The notes: a model not told the origin generated them from the sequence alone. Shown: positions 12,540-39,038, counted from the stretch's first letter. The stretch is 64,000 bases of DNA from Doris montereyensis (GCA_037039925.1 JAXRKP010000603.1:91001-155000); one strand, 5' to 3'. A program made the numbers and translations.

Positions 12540-14000
12540 GTCTACGTCTAACAATATCGTATTATATAATACAAGTAGATCTACGTTAATTTGTTATTCT
12601 ACGGGTTTATATCCACATGCCTTGGCTACGAATTTCATAGTTGGTGAGGAAACAAAGTCAACACTCTCTTCTCTATGGTATGTAACGTATCAGTACCGCA
12701 CCAGATTCTGATTCAAGATGATGCATTCATATGGTTTTTATCATGATGGTTTCATGCCTTTAGTTAGCTTTAAATTTATTTATAATAAATGCTTACTTGA
12801 AAACACTAACGAGTTCTATCGCCTAGACCAAAGCATATCGAACACTTTGAACTTTACATGATGATACAGATATGGACATGTCTCAATCTAGATCTAGATA
12901 CATATATATACGGCTTGTTTTTCTCACCATTAGCTATTTAATTTAAAACTAAAACTTTCATGTTTGGGTTAGACACAGGATTTAGATCTACCAGAGAACA
13001 TAAAGCAAATTGTAGCTTGTCGCTCTTACTCTTAGGATCTACTAAATTTTAAAACGATGTTATTTTAAGAGTTCGAGAAACATTAACACAAACTTAATTG
13101 GGTGCTTAAAATAAGTAAACATTAATGATATGTTTTAGGGCCGAGCAGAATATTATTAGCGCTAAGAAAAGGGCTAACACTCTACTAACAACACAAGTTA
13201 CGGCTTGGTGGCTTACTTCAATAAAGAGTTCTTATAACGTGTCTGTGACTTGGCACGCGAATCTAATATCTATGACACGAGAACTAAGAGGTAAACTATG
13301 AGTAAAAATGTATAAACCGATTTTGTTTTGAGAGCAGTGTTGCTTGCTATCGATGTAAATCTAGATCTAGAATAGATTCCAGATCTAAAATCTAGTAGAT
13401 GTACAGTATTGCATGCGTTCACTCTAGATCTAGAAGTCTAGTTGTTCAAGAAGTTCTAGATCTATATAGATATAGATCTAGTTCTACAATGTAATAGATC
13501 TAAATATATCACGCACATGAAATCTCGGAAGTCAAATCCTTCACAAATCGACCCTACACATCACTATAGAGCAGGTGATTACCAAGAAGATGTGTGGCAC
13601 ATTGTGAAAATCTCGTGGCGGTTTTTTCTCCTTTGCAAATCATGAAATGCGAAGTAGGTGGGACACACTCATTCAAGGTCATCCTAGTCACAGCCAACTG
13701 CACGAATGAATGAAAGTATTCTAACGGCTCACCTCACACTGGAGTGGAAATGGAAAGAAAATATGACGACGCTCGCATTGGCAGTCATGTTTCCCTCACT
13801 GACCATCACGTGAATCCCGCCTCGATCATTAGTGGTTGTGTACGGTCTGTTTACAACGGTTGGGGTCAGGCCGACCCGCGTACGAAATTTCTACACACTC
13901 ACGCAGTCTACTATTAGTATTACTTCTACTTTACTACGCTATAGACTGCTGAGAATGAGAGGGGAAGAGGTTGTCCGAGCGAGGTATGGAGGGGTGAGAT
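12540..14000. other. Gene-free, AT-rich; many TAGATCTA palindromes
   Basis: No supported exon. The stretch 13350-13510 is dense in AGATCT/TAGATC motifs; the same motif recurs at 23.4-24 kb and 26.5-27.1 kb. Confidence 0.6.
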
Positions 14001-14086
14001 AGGGATTGAATGAGGGAAAAGGGGTGGGGTGTGGCTTTTCATCCTTTCCTCCCTCCCTTCCCTTTAATTTATTTGGATACGCTTGT

Positions 14087-14090
<4 letters not shown>

Positions 14091-14134
<44 letters not shown>
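14091..14134. repeat. (CT)n microsatellite
   Basis: About 43 bases of CT, followed by a C10 run near 14,200. Confidence 0.95.
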
Positions 14135-14138
<4 letters not shown>

Positions 14139-14819
14139 TTCCCTTACTCTTTCTACTTTCTATCAATCAATGTTTATCCATCTCTCTGCCTTTTCACCCC
14201 CCCCCCCCAGGTCACGCCCGCGACACCCACTCCCACCAGAATTTTCCCGCCAAAACAACAGCGGTCCCTCGATGGTGCGTTCATCATTTATTATTATCAA
14301 GAGCACACTGGCTTAGGGCTGGGCCACGAGAGAGGTGAAATCATGCGAACCCAAGCCCCCACCAGGGATTACCCACCGTGACATAATCGGATTGAGGGGC
14401 AGGGAGGGGAGGGAAGAAAGGGCGCAGTAAGCCGGGAAGGTGCCTGCCATGAGCTCCAGGGGAAAAGGAAACTGGTTGGATTGGCCAAACAACCAGTTTC
14501 TTCTTCATTTTGAGCCATCCAACTGAAATTAATTAAACTTCAGCCTGGCCCCCCATCAAAAACGGCAGATTTACAATCAGCGTTGCTTGTAGGCATGTCG
14601 TAGGTTATAGTATGTATGTAGGGGGTTGGATCATTCTACCGAGTTCTAGTCACAGAATGGGGGGGGGGGTGGGTGGGGGTGTCCTTCCCACAAGCAAGGA
14701 CGAAAAGATTAAGAATAGTAGTAATAAGTAGTAGACACATTACTCTTCTATCTTGAGTTTATGTACCTCATGCTGACTGACTGACAGATAATTTACGTCC
14801 CCCCCCCAGGAGCATACCT

Positions 14820-14895
14820 GGTTCATTGCAATTCACCGCGTCCATCATATGCAGTGATCTCAAGGTAAATGAAGAGGAAACAGCAAGATGTGACA
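14820..14895 (+). mobile_element. Family A fragment
   Basis: GTTCATTGCAATTCACCGCG, then TCCATCATATGCAGTGATCT and GAGGAAACAGCAAGATG, truncated by the (AT)n tract. Confidence 0.65.
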
Positions 14896-14917
14896 TGTGT
14901 AGCAACCTGTCCCTATA

Positions 14918-15097
<180 letters not shown>

Positions 15098-15159
15098 TGC
15101 AGTATAAAGATGTAATTATAGTCGACTTCTCTCAGTTTCCTCCCCTCTTCTCGTCCTTG

Positions 15160-15425
15160 GATGACGCGGTAGTCCAGAGACAAGGTGTCAGCTTCTCAAG
15201 CCAGAGGTTATGGGTCCAAGCCCCGCCAGCGGTTGAATAATTTTCTCGATTGTTTTCGAGGTAAATCTACCCCCCCCCACCCCCGCTGGTCCAGGCTGGT
15301 GGATCGACACCTAGTCCCATCGGAAACGGACGTTAAAAGGAGGTCCCGTATGCAGATCATAACACTCTGTGCACGTGAAAGATCCCTTGGCTCTTTACCG
15401 GAGTCTAGGCAAAATGAAATTTCCA
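15160..15425 (+). mobile_element. Family B SINE
   Basis: GACGCGGTAGTCCAGAGACA ... GGGTCCAAGCCCCGCC, then GGTGGATCGACACCTAGTCC and GTGAAAGATCCCTTGGCT. Lacks the 3' end. Confidence 0.8.
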
Positions 15426-15784
15426 CCTGGATATACATTGTGCACTTAAAATACAATTGTTTAAGACAGAAACATAGCATAGCAATAGCACACAATACGT
15501 CAATCCAAGAATTAAAAATTCGATCACCAATTATTGTCCTCCCCATTTCCTTTCAAAAAGCCAAACGAAATCAAAAGGTCACTTCGTTTAAGTTGTTTCA
15601 TACATGTACTAATACCCTCCCCTCACTCCCGTAATCGTTTAAAATAGATATCTGCGATACCAATACTAGTGTACAAGACCAGAAAACAAATATGACAGCT
15701 GATAAGAAAAGAGTCTTAAACTCGTATCTGTGCCGAATTAAAATATCTTAGACTAAGAACCCTACGAATGGAACAACGTATACA

Positions 15785-15935
15785 AGTTTCTTTCATTACA
15801 ATCTACCCTGTCCACCACACGCGCTAATCTCAGTTAACTTATGAGGCAACAGGGTAACACGATAAGCAAGGAAGACGTGTGGAATAGTGATTAAAGAAAT
15901 GAGACCTGTATGAATGCGCTGTCCAACTACCCACA
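15785..15935 (+). mobile_element. Family A element
   Basis: TTTCTTTCATTACAATCTAC, then CCTGTCCACCACACGCGCTA and CCAACTACCCACAC. Confidence 0.65.
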
Positions 15936-16724
15936 CACCGTACTGAAATGACATAGATCTACATAATATAATGCGTTGTATAAGAATCGATACAACCTGA
16001 ATCGATACAGCCACAAAGATATCCTACAGCGTAGAAGCAAACAGTACAGGATTTTTTTTTTAAGACAATAGACCAGGGCACATGTCACTCAACAATCCCA
16101 AAATGTTAAGGAGATTCTGGGAAGGCATTCTGGGAGATTATCAAAAACATTTCAGAGAACTGATGCTATATTTTTCAGTTCAAAACCTATCTATAAGGTC
16201 AGACAACCAAAGTATAATTTGGAATTTGAAAGACAAATTGTTGTGTTTTTCTTAAAATGAAAACTTGGGTGTATATAGTATGTAAGAATCAATACTAAAA
16301 TCTTAGTCTTAAATGCCAAAGAGAATGCCAGATGTAGTTAGTAGCAGCAATCGTCCTGTCCCTACAGGCCACTGCATAAGTTCAAATTACATACTATTAG
16401 TATAGGAGTTCCTATGATTCTTTTTATTTTTAAAGGCTTGACATTGTAAGAGATATTAGAAGCTTCTAGAGAGCCACAATCCCTTCGCCTGCATTTAAAT
16501 GATCAAAACGTCTCCATCTTGAATTCAAACCTTCAAAAGTTGTATTCATGTCATGGTGTACGGAGGACTAGAGGGTGTGAGTGAGACGAAGAGGAGCAAA
16601 AGCAGGAGCAGCAGGAAAGAAGAAGAAACAAAGAGCGAAAAGATGAAAGGCGGAGATCAAGTAAATATAAGTAAGCTGAGCCAAAACTTGCTGAAATTGT
16701 TGAGACTAAGAATAGAGACAACAT

Positions 16725-16815
16725 ATACGGGTTTCTTTCATTGCAATGTACCCCGTCCACCGTATGCGGTAATCTCAGGATAACTTATGAGAAAGAAAGA
16801 CATGTCAAAGAGTGA
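16725..16815 (+). mobile_element. Family A fragment
   Basis: GGGTTTCTTTCATTGCAATG, then TACCCCGTCCACCGTATGCG and GTAATCTCAGGATAACTTAT. The 3' end is missing. Confidence 0.65.
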
Positions 16816-17956
16816 ATAGAAAAATAGTGAGTAGCGCCTTGATTAATTTAAATTTCTTTGTTTTGTATTTTTTCTTCCTCTTTTTTTCTATTCTCATTTC
16901 CAGCGGTTCTCGTATTTAGTCTTTTCTTTTACGGGAATTTGGTTTGAGATTTTTCGGCCTGTGGTTTTAAACACGAGGAAGAATAGTTAATTATTTTCGG
17001 GGTTTTCCCCCATTTCATTTATGAATTCTGATGGCAGCTCTATATTAATAAATTATAGATTATTTACTGGCCCTGACACTAAATGATGTTCGTAATAGCT
17101 ATGGATATGATTCACAGAACCGCGAAGAGGAAGATCAGTTGTATTTCCTATTCAATTGTCTATTTGAATTTGATTGCAAATAAGATTAAATCCAGTTGAA
17201 AATGAAAGTTTCATCAGCAAAAACCATTGTACTACTGTATATAATACTTATTCACATTTCAGATTGCACCCTCAAAATGTCCCTACCCCTTCCACGCGTT
17301 ATGTTGAACAAGACTCCTTTTAAGTTCAAGGAAAAGAGGGGGTAGGTAATACTGATTGATAGGGAGTACAGACTCATAGGGGGGAGAGATCAGGGAACCC
17401 CCCCCCGCCCAAAAAATAAAAAATAAAAACACCAGAGTTGGCCAAGACACAATGAATCAAACAAAGTTGAATGCAGTCTTCAGAGGTGAGAATGCGTCAT
17501 GGAAATAATACAATCGAATGAAATGAGACGGACACAGATAGTGTGTTGACAATGACATGGCGAAAGAGAAAATGAGGAGGCAGGGATAAAACGAGGATTT
17601 GGCAGATGTACATTTATTTCGATGAAATTTAACCCGCCCCATTTTAGGTACAAATATATATATATATAAATGCATGTACAAAGATCTTCCAGACGGAGCG
17701 AGACAGCCGAGGAGGATTATATTTTGTTATAATTCAATTTGGTTTAAGAATGTATTTGAGACAGCAAGAATGAAGAGTGAAAGTGAAGGAACAAAATTAA
17801 GAAACCGGTAGCCAGGCTGTCGGACAGTATGAGAACGCCGTTCCTTGGGAACGACACTTAACACGCAATGACCTTCCAGACGGAGCGAGACAGCTGTCTA
17901 GGAGGAGAGAGAAAGAGATAGCCTCGGCTCTTTGGAGAGAGAGAGCACTCCTCAAG

Positions 17957-18291
<335 letters not shown>

Positions 18292-18989
18292 GCGGGAGTG
18301 AGATGATGAAGACAGGGAAAGAAAGAAAAAACTACCGGCAACAAACAAACCCCAACAAATACGTATGACGAGAAGGCCTGACCATGTGGCAACAAGGTGA
18401 GCAGATGGTATGACTACGAACGAACCAACTGATGATACAACTCACAAAAGTACCGGCGGTACTTGCCATTGCCAAGGAACCAAAGCTCATTTCAATTTCA
18501 GACAAGAGCATGTGAGTACTACTACTAGTACTTGACGATGACATAAGCACCAGTCACAGGCGACCGATGGGACGTCTCATTCGCGCCATTCTTTTCTTTG
18601 CCCGGCACCTCCTGATACTTCTTGAACAACACTTGACAACAGCCGGCGCTCTAACCAAGAAAAACCACCATGCTGCGCCGTCTTACTTCTTTAATTAACG
18701 GTCCTTTCGACGAGAATGGAGAGGAGAGGATGAGCATCAAAGCGATGACGAAATGTGTAAGGGGTACCTGCAATGCTATAACTATAACACAAGTACATGA
18801 CAGCAGAACAGCGAAGCCCTCTTTCCTCTCGTCTCGCTACCACAATTACAATTTTCTTTTAAAACTGAGTGGGTGAGAGTAGTGAGTGAGTGAAGAAAGA
18901 GAGTCGGCATGCTGTTTCTCCCAACAGGTGGCTGAGTGAGTGCATAATATGGCTAATGGTTGCCATAAAAGTTGGCTGATTTATTGAAG

Positions 18990-19155
18990 GAGATTCACCC
19001 TATGTGTACCATGTTATCTGTTATGCGATGATCTCAGGTTGAAATAAGAAGAAACTGCAATATGACTATGACGGCAAGATGGAAAAGAATTGAAGGAATG
19101 AACGAAGTAGGACCTCTACCATTACTACCAGCATGCCATTTGGCCTACCATTACC
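18990..19155 (+). mobile_element. Family A element (diverged)
   Basis: GCGATGATCTCAGGTTGAAA, then TAAGAAGAAACTGCAATATG and GAACGAAGTAGGACCTCTAC. Confidence 0.55.
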
Positions 19156-19297
19156 TACCACCATTCTTCTCGCGACTAGGGAAGCTTCTGTTTATATGTT
19201 GGGCTGAGCGATCCCCGTTTACACAGTAATTATCGTTTCAAAACAAAATAACACCAGTAGCGACAATCTTGAAATTGACATCAAAGCAACCCATCAA

Positions 19298-19435
19298 TTT
19301 ACCCCACCCAACATTTGCAGCGATCTCAGGGTGGTTTTAAGAAAAACAGTACGATAAAAAGGAATACCATGTAGTGACAGGAAAGACTTAAGACCTACCA
19401 GTACCAGTACCATCGCAAACCACCCGCACAACGCG
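19298..19435 (+). mobile_element. Family A element
   Basis: TTTACCCCACCCAACATTTG, CAGCGATCTCAGGGTGGTTT and CCATCGCAAACCACCCGCAC. Confidence 0.6.
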
Positions 19436-19629
19436 TCATAACTGCGTGAGGAATTTGAATTAATAGGCCTTGAATACACAACACATGGGAAAGCAATGGC
19501 AAAAAACGAAGCACTTCATCCTCCTATCCAAAAAGCGAAATGGATAAATCAATACAATCATGTCGGTGTTGATATAAAAAAAGGAATAAATAAGAAATAT
19601 ATATTCAGTAGACTACACAGAAAAAGTAC

Positions 19630-19765
19630 ATCTTGGGAGTAAACATCTGCGTCAGACTGGCGTCCTTTCCAGGAGGTGATTATGATCACCTGTTCCGCTT
19701 CATGCTAAAGAAACTGGGATTAGCTACGGCTTTATGGACCGTAACAGCCTTGAAGGAACTTTATG
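19630..19765 (+). mobile_element. Family C SINE 3' fragment
   Basis: TTGGGAGTAAACATCTGCGT, then GGAGGTGATTATGATCACCT and CCGTAACAGCCTTGAAGGAA. Followed directly by a GA microsatellite. Confidence 0.75.
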
Positions 19766-19818
19766 TTCACGTCTTAGGCGTAGATGCAAAAGAGAGATTA
19801 ACAGAGAGACAGAGAAAC

Positions 19819-19825
<7 letters not shown>

Positions 19826-19917
<92 letters not shown>

Positions 19918-19959
19918 AAGCAAGAGAGAGGAGAGAGAGAGACACACACACAGACAGAA

Positions 19960-20016
<57 letters not shown>

Positions 20017-20020
20017 AAAT
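19826..20020. repeat. (GA)n microsatellite
   Basis: Interrupted GA tract with ACAG repeats, directly after a SINE 3' end. Confidence 0.95.
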
Positions 20021-20509
20021 AATTGTCATAAATGTATAGAGAATGAGAGAGATGAACAAATAAGTTAAGAAGGAGAAAGTGTGTGTTTGTGAGCGGACAG
20101 TGTCTATTCAGACCACGTACGACCTAAATATGTCTGATCCAAGGTATTGCGATATTTATGCCTAACATGGCCATTAGTAATACTTTAAATTCAAACATAA
20201 TGTATCTAAATAGAGAAGAGCGTTCATTCATTTATTTATTTTTGTGTGGTGACAACAAAGTTTCACAAGATACATGTACCTTCGTTATAGTATAGAAACT
20301 TCCATACAAGAGATCTAGAAAGCGATCTATTATCATTCATTATTGCTGTGTGTTAGTGTTGCTTGCCGTGTTGTTTCTCTCGGCTCAATTCAATGTAGAT
20401 AAAGTGGAACTATCGATTAAAACAATAAATACATGTCTTGTACTACTTACTTTTACATACCTTTGGCCCACCTCTCCACCCTTTCATCTGATATGAATAA
20501 GATTTTGAT

Positions 20510-20815
20510 TTGATTTACCCACATCTACTACTAAGGTGATCTCGGGGTTTTTGGTAGGATTTTTAATTATTCCCCAACTGCCCTGTAAACAGCCAATGGA
20601 TCTTTAATGTGCAGTTTTGTGATTTGCACACGGAACCTCCTTTTATCGTTCGTCTCAGATGGGACGAGGTGGTGATCCACCTACCTGGACCGGGAGGAGG
20701 GGGTAGATTTGGCATCCAAAAAGAAAATTCGCGAAAATCTTTCAACCGTTGGTGGGGCTCGAACCCACTACCTTTTGATTGAGAGACCAACACCGTGCCT
20801 TTGACTACCGATGCC
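20510..20815 (-). mobile_element. Family B SINE
   Basis: Reverse copy from ACCCACATCTACTACTAAGG to GGGGCTCGAACCCACTACCT and GACTACCGATGCCCC. Near full length. Confidence 0.8.
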
Positions 20816-21091
20816 CCTATCGAATAAGAAAGAAGTTGTTATCCAGATCAAGATGGGCTCGTGGACACACTAACATAATTGACCTACAGACATTGACATT
20901 ATGACATAGCCTGAATCTGCAGCATTTCTGTATCGACTTAAACAACCTGGTGGTACGTCTACTGCATGGTGTACTACTTTTAGGCCCATACCATCGGGAC
21001 TCAGGGGTTTGTGTTATGCTATGGATGTGCTGTGTAATTAAGGCCGTATTCTTCCCAACTATTCTTTGCCATATGAGTATGTGTGTGTGTG

Positions 21092-21231
<140 letters not shown>

Positions 21232-21640
21232 TGTGTGTGCGTGTGAAAGAGAGCCTGTGTGTGAGAGAGCGAAGAGGAAGGGAGGGGGGGTGGCAGACAG
21301 AAAAAAACAGACAGGGATGCAAAGAATAAAATGATAGTGGAGTGAGATTGTGAAAGTCAGATAAGGTGAGAAAGCCATGATTCAAAGTAAGACACAAAAG
21401 AAAAGGCTTCATTCGCTTGTGCGTCACCATCCACATACATGAAGAAAAATACAAGGTATGCAAACACATTTTCATTTCTATTAAAAAATGTTATATCTAT
21501 TAGTTATAATATGGATGAGTGTGAGAAAGTGCGCGTCTCAAAAATATGAAAGTGAGAGGGAAAATTAAAAGACATCTATGGATTGATCGATGGAGAGCTT
21601 GACATAAAATAATATATAAATTATATCTATAAGTACATAG

Positions 21641-21641
<1 letters not shown>

Positions 21642-21719
<78 letters not shown>

Positions 21720-21737
21720 GAGAGAGAGAGAGAGAGT

Positions 21738-21770
<33 letters not shown>

Positions 21771-21815
21771 TGAGAGAGAGAGAGAAAAGAGAAAGAGAGA
21801 GAGAGAGAGAGAGAA
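21642..21815. repeat. (GA)n microsatellite
   Basis: About 170 bases, mostly GA, with TTGA, GATA and AAAA interruptions. Confidence 0.95.
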
Positions 21816-22311
21816 AAAGATAGAAAGCGCAAGCATAGCTTAGAAAACAAAGCAATTTATTGAGTCAAGATACGGATGAAGAAAGAAACTGGAGTTTGAA
21901 AAGTGAGAAATGTTTAGTAGTTTGTGGTTATTACTTCAACTTAACCACACCTTGCTATTCGTGTGAATTTTTCAAATTCTGTAGACAAGCCTATGACCAC
22001 ACTGGCCATTAGTGATATTTTGAGTAAAGTTTTAAACAAAATTGACTTTCTCTCGACATTCACTACATTGCATCAACAATTGGCAACTGGTCATGTCTAA
22101 AATTAAACCAGATTTAAATAATATTATCATCTAGCATGTAAATAAAGTGGACATTACAACAAAACATTATTTAAAGAAAGAAAAAGTAAAATAAAGACTC
22201 AACGTGCACTCTAATACTAATACTCATAGTACAGGAGTGGCTAATTCCACACTTTCTGCACATAAAATAGGTGTTAAAATCCTGTATAAAATATCTACAT
22301 TTGATTTCATA

Positions 22312-22570
22312 TTTCCCACACCCACAACTAAGGTCATCTCAGGACTTTTGGTGGAATTGTGTTTTTTAATTTTGTCCAAACTGCCCTGTAAACAGCCACA
22401 GAATCGTTAACATATACAAAGCACAAAGGGCATCCATTTTATCGCCCATCTCCTGGGGGAGGGAGTTTAATCCGAAAAACTCACAAACATTTGTCAACAT
22501 GTCGGAACACTAACCCAGGATCTTTTGGTTAAGAAGCAGACACCTTACCTCTGGACCACCATGACCCCAT
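22312..22570 (-). mobile_element. Family B SINE (diverged)
   Basis: TTCCCACACCCACAACTAAG, then GCCCTGTAAACAGCCACAGA and GACACCTTACCTCTGGACCA. Part of the centre is shortened. Confidence 0.7.
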
Positions 22571-22827
22571 TAATAGTATCTTAATATTGCCTTAAAGACA
22601 CAGTCATGTTACAAAGTAACAAAGATTTATAGTTGCTATGAATGTGACAACAAATGAGATAAAAGATTATATTGGATCTGGTAAGATAACTTTTGGAATT
22701 AGAGCAACCTAATATAATATAAACTAGACCAGGTCAAATTAACCTTAAAGATGATGATCACTCACTCCCAAGATGAAAAAAACTAACAAGGTTGTCAGTA
22801 ATGTCAGTACATCTAATAGTAATAATG

Positions 22828-23060
22828 AAAGGTGAAAAACGACAATAAGTGACAACTCTACCAATAAAGACAGAACAAACATGTAACGTTTAGGGTATCC
22901 TTTGTCAGACAACAAACGAGAAATATCGAGAATCTAGACCCAAACACTAATTAAGGCATCACACTTAATTAGTGTTTGGATCTATTTTATCGTTTGTCTT
23001 CACGTGTGTGTTCTGTCTTTATTGGTGGAGTTGTCACTTATTGTCGTTTTTTTACCTTTG
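22828..23060. repeat. MITE-like full-length palindrome
   Basis: The left end, GACAATAAGTGACAACTCTA...AATAAAGACAGAAC, is the inverse of the right end, GTTCTGTCTTTATTGGTGGA...CACTTATTGTC. An inner pair, CCAAACACTAATTAAG / CTTAATTAGTGTTTGG, lies at the centre near 22957. Confidence 0.8.
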
Positions 23061-24440
23061 GCTTCACTCCACTTTGGCTCCTTTGTATTACATCTAATAA
23101 TGTAATTTTGTAGAGCTGGTACATTTAATATCGTTAAAATCTAGATCTATGAAAAAAAAAAATCAAGGCATCTATTGATTTGGGATTTGTTTCCTCCAAT
23201 TTTTCTCTTCCCATTCCCATTTTGTAGAGCTGGTTATGGGTACATTTAATTATTGTTAGAGTCTATGCATGCATAAAAAATCAAGTCATCTATTGACTTG
23301 GGTTTTTCCCCTTCAATATTTCTCTTCGTTCCCATTCGCCTAAGAAGACAGCCAAAAACAAACAAAAATACGATTTCTGTTGTCTGTTATCACTCATCCT
23401 GTTTAGATTCTAGAAATTACATCTAAGCTAGAGGGCTGTTGTTCAACACAAAACAAGTTTCTAGATCAAGATGAGATCTATGATAATGTAGATTTTTCTA
23501 TGTTATTAGATCGAGATTAGATCAATGTATTAAATGTAAGATCTCTAGCGAGAGCTACATATAGCAGAATCTTATTTAGATCTGGGAAGAACTCCATAAT
23601 TTACCATCAGATTAGGCCTAACATCGAAAGATTATACTACCTAGATCTAAATGTATTGGATTTTTGGTTGTTGATATAGATCTAGATCTATGTCAGTTTC
23701 AAGAAACAGGAAAAGACCTCTATTCTAAATCTAAATCCTAGGTTTCGTAAGTCCTGGATCTATTCATTTCCGTCACATCTTTATTGCGCTTCAACTTCAC
23801 ATTTCGTTGCACCACATTGTAGCTGAAGTTGGAGGATTAGACTCAGAGTAGGTTTTCATAATTTCAAAAATATCCGAGGTAGATGTAGATATCGCAATGA
23901 TCCGAGGTAGATGCAGATCTACAACAATTTTCACTATCGACTCATCAAGGACTTCAAAGTGCCACCACACCCCTCCCCTTCCCCTTTCCTTCTCCAGACA
24001 GTGGCCGTCTGCTCTGCAAGTTATTAACCCCGCGCAAAGCCACGCCCACTCGGTCGCCCCGCCATTACATTAGGCTATCATGTCGGTCACAACATGGATG
24101 CCCTTTTCTGCAGAAAGATTGAATGAGAAAAGGTGAAGAAAAAAAGATGGTGTAAAAGTGAGGAAACAAGAAATCGTTGGATTTGGAAAAACCACTAAAG
24201 GCAACCTCAAAGCAACGTCTGAAGTATGCAACCTTGACACGATAGGTCCACAAAAGGAAAACTATAGCCTAACATACACTTATCGACCCGAGGCGAGGTC
24301 ACTGACAAAGCCTCTGCATGCCATCTTGCCGCGGCGAACAAAGATTCGCAATAGATCTAGAAGCTAAATCTAGACTACAAAAACTGGGCACACACAACAA
24401 ATACATAAATTAATAAATAAGAAAACTAGATCGACATTCT
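23060..24440. other. Gene-free stretch downstream of the small nuclear-protein exons
   Basis: Contains a direct repeat of TTTTGTAGAGCTGGT (near 23110 and 23220) with similar downstream sequence (AAATCAAG-CATCTATTGA). No confident exon. One acceptor-like TTTCTGCAG lies at about 24115-24123 on minus. Confidence 0.5.
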
Positions 24441-24442
24441 AC

Positions 24443-24933
24443 CTGAATTCTGTATTGTTGTCGACGATTTCTTACAAATGAGACGACTTGACTCTCCTGT
24501 AAAGAAAAAAAGAAAGATAAGAATGAATAATGAATAAGGCGCAATCGACACCAAGTGATGCATCAAAACAAAGAATAAAACTAAAGAAAATAATATAAAA
24601 AAAACAATTTATCGAGACGTTTATAGAATAATAGTGTATATTTACCTCATCCATGATCCTTCGTCTCTTTGGTGTTGGTTCATTCGCATCTGATTCATTT
24701 TCTAATTGGCTCGTTCTCAGTATTTGTTTCGGCCTGGAGAGATCGAAATAAAAAAAATGTTGACTCAGCCATGGGGCAGACTTTCGACATAGATCTAGCT
24801 GTCTACCCAAATTTTCAATAAGCATGACCGTTAACAAATACAAAGCAAACAAATAGTAATATATTATTAAAACAAACAGCCAGATGAATTTACCAGAAAC
24901 AAAATCATACTGCTCTTACCCTTTCTTTGACAT
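24443..24933 (-). CDS. First three exons of an unrecognised, probably nuclear protein
   Basis: Coding exons on the minus strand are 24933-24920 (ATG, MSKKG), 24733-24646 and 24496-24443. Donors are GG|GTAAGA, GAG|GTAAAT and CAG|GTAGAA; acceptors are CTCTCCAG and CTTTACAG. The phases join exactly (14 + 88 + 54 nt, 52 residues), which is good evidence for a real gene. The peptide has an acidic patch (LENESDANEP), then a classical monopartite nuclear localisation signal, PKRRR, and a basic stretch, VRNRRQQYRIQ. I do not recognise the family. The next exon is not obvious. An acceptor-like TTTCTGCAG lies at about 24115-24123 on the minus strand, and in phase it would add only a few residues before a stop. 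The gene may instead continue further left or out of the window. Confidence 0.6.
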
Positions 24934-26305
24934 CTTATTCTGTATGCCTGTCCCTTTCTTACTGAAGAGACGTCACTGAATTGAAAGTAGTGAAAGTACT
25001 ATTGAAACTGTAACCTATGTCATTCAATTCTAAATTCAATGTCTAAGTCCTTCACAAAGAATATCCACAGTCAAAAAGAAAATTTTCATGAACTCATCAC
25101 ACATAACTGAACTGTTGGAAAGCCTTTATCACGATCAAGTTGCCGAATTCCAGCTGTCTGGATTAGATACCTAGAGGAATTGCCTTAGGTCTAAGCACAC
25201 AGATGTGAAAGATCTAGATCTAGAATCTAGCAGACCACTACGATGAGCTCAATGAAGATTTGGGATATTATCTGGTTTTTGTAGATTGATAGCTACTAAA
25301 TATTTACACGAGAATTTTCAATATTGTGGGCCATTGAGGGCCTTAGATTACAGATTTCATCTCGATCGCTAGCCTAGGCCCTAAATCTGCCGGCTTCGTG
25401 TCCAGCAAGTCAAGTAGTGTCTACGCGGCCACGTAAAGATGTCTGTTGGTTATTTTCTGAGTGAACCTACGACATAGAAAGAAGATTCATAAAATGTATA
25501 ATGCTCGTTGATGTCGACATGGGATACACGATTTCTTCGCCTAAATAAGGATCTGTATCCGAGAGCCCGTTATCCCAGCCGACAGATGATAACGCGAACG
25601 GCTGCCTCACTGACACAGCCACGGTCCCGCCAAATCGAGCTGGCTTAGAGTGCACTCTTCAATGCAGTCTCGTCGAGAAATTGCAGTTTTTTAATGATTA
25701 ATTTAAAATAGATTTACACTGAATGTGTAACGATTGAAAAACATTCCAATTCATTTGTTTGAAAATGGAAAAAAATAAAAAAATACGTGTTTTTACACAC
25801 ATGCGTGAGACAGGAGTTCCTTGACCGATGGAAAAGTACCTGCCACATCAGAGGGAAAGTGGGTTCAGGGCGCGAAAGATGAATTCCATGAGTTGATTTT
25901 GCAGATTAAATGTTGTCTTTTTAATCAACATGATTATTTTTGTTGAACAGGTTGATTTGAAAACGTTAGTATTCTTTTTTCTCACATGCGCCCCTCGGTG
26001 TTGCCATCTTTGCACATGGCAAGACCAAAATGTAAACATCTCACCACCGTGATATTATCATTGGCGTAACATTTTTAATCTTACTAGTAATTACAGCATG
26101 TTATACATCAAAGTGTAGCAATTGAATTGAAAATTTTGTTTTTTCTATCTATTTGACTAAGCGGTATAGATAATTATAAGCAATAAAGCAAAATATGCAG
26201 TATTTCAAGACAAGTGTGTCAAATCATGAGCTTTCCAACAGCGCATGTCAGTGAGTTCTCTGATTGGTCTGAATAAGACACGCCTCCTTGTTTATATCAG
26301 CAACA
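24934..26305. promoter_or_regulatory. Shared upstream region of two divergent genes
   Basis: The 1.37 kb between the ATG of the minus-strand small gene and the ATG of the BtpA-family gene. Close to the BtpA start there is an inverted CCAAT box (TGATTGG, near 26258-26264) and an Sp1/KLF-like CACGCCTCC (near 26279-26287). No TATA box sits at the usual distance. A bidirectional promoter is possible, but the gap is long and the sequence gives no direct proof. Confidence 0.4.
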
Positions 26306-38828
<12,523 letters not shown>

Positions 38829-39038
38829 ACAAAGTCAAGGAAGTCAGACATATTCCTATAGAGTCTACAATGATAATGTAACATTTTTGGTTATAAAAAT
38901 ATGCTTTTGTACCTTATTTTTATATGGTATGAAGCTTTGGTCACGTGATGCAACGTTTTGGTTTTTGCATGGAGACAAGGAAAACGACCTTATTCATGAT
39001 GTCATATAGAATTTTAAATAATGCAAAAATTTTGCTAG

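Noticed and set aside
24065..24253. Open frame on minus ending CCDRHDSLM
   Set aside because: Mostly polypyrimidine intron-like sequence; only the acceptor-like TTTCTGCAG is of interest, and in phase with the upstream exons it gives a stop after a few codons.
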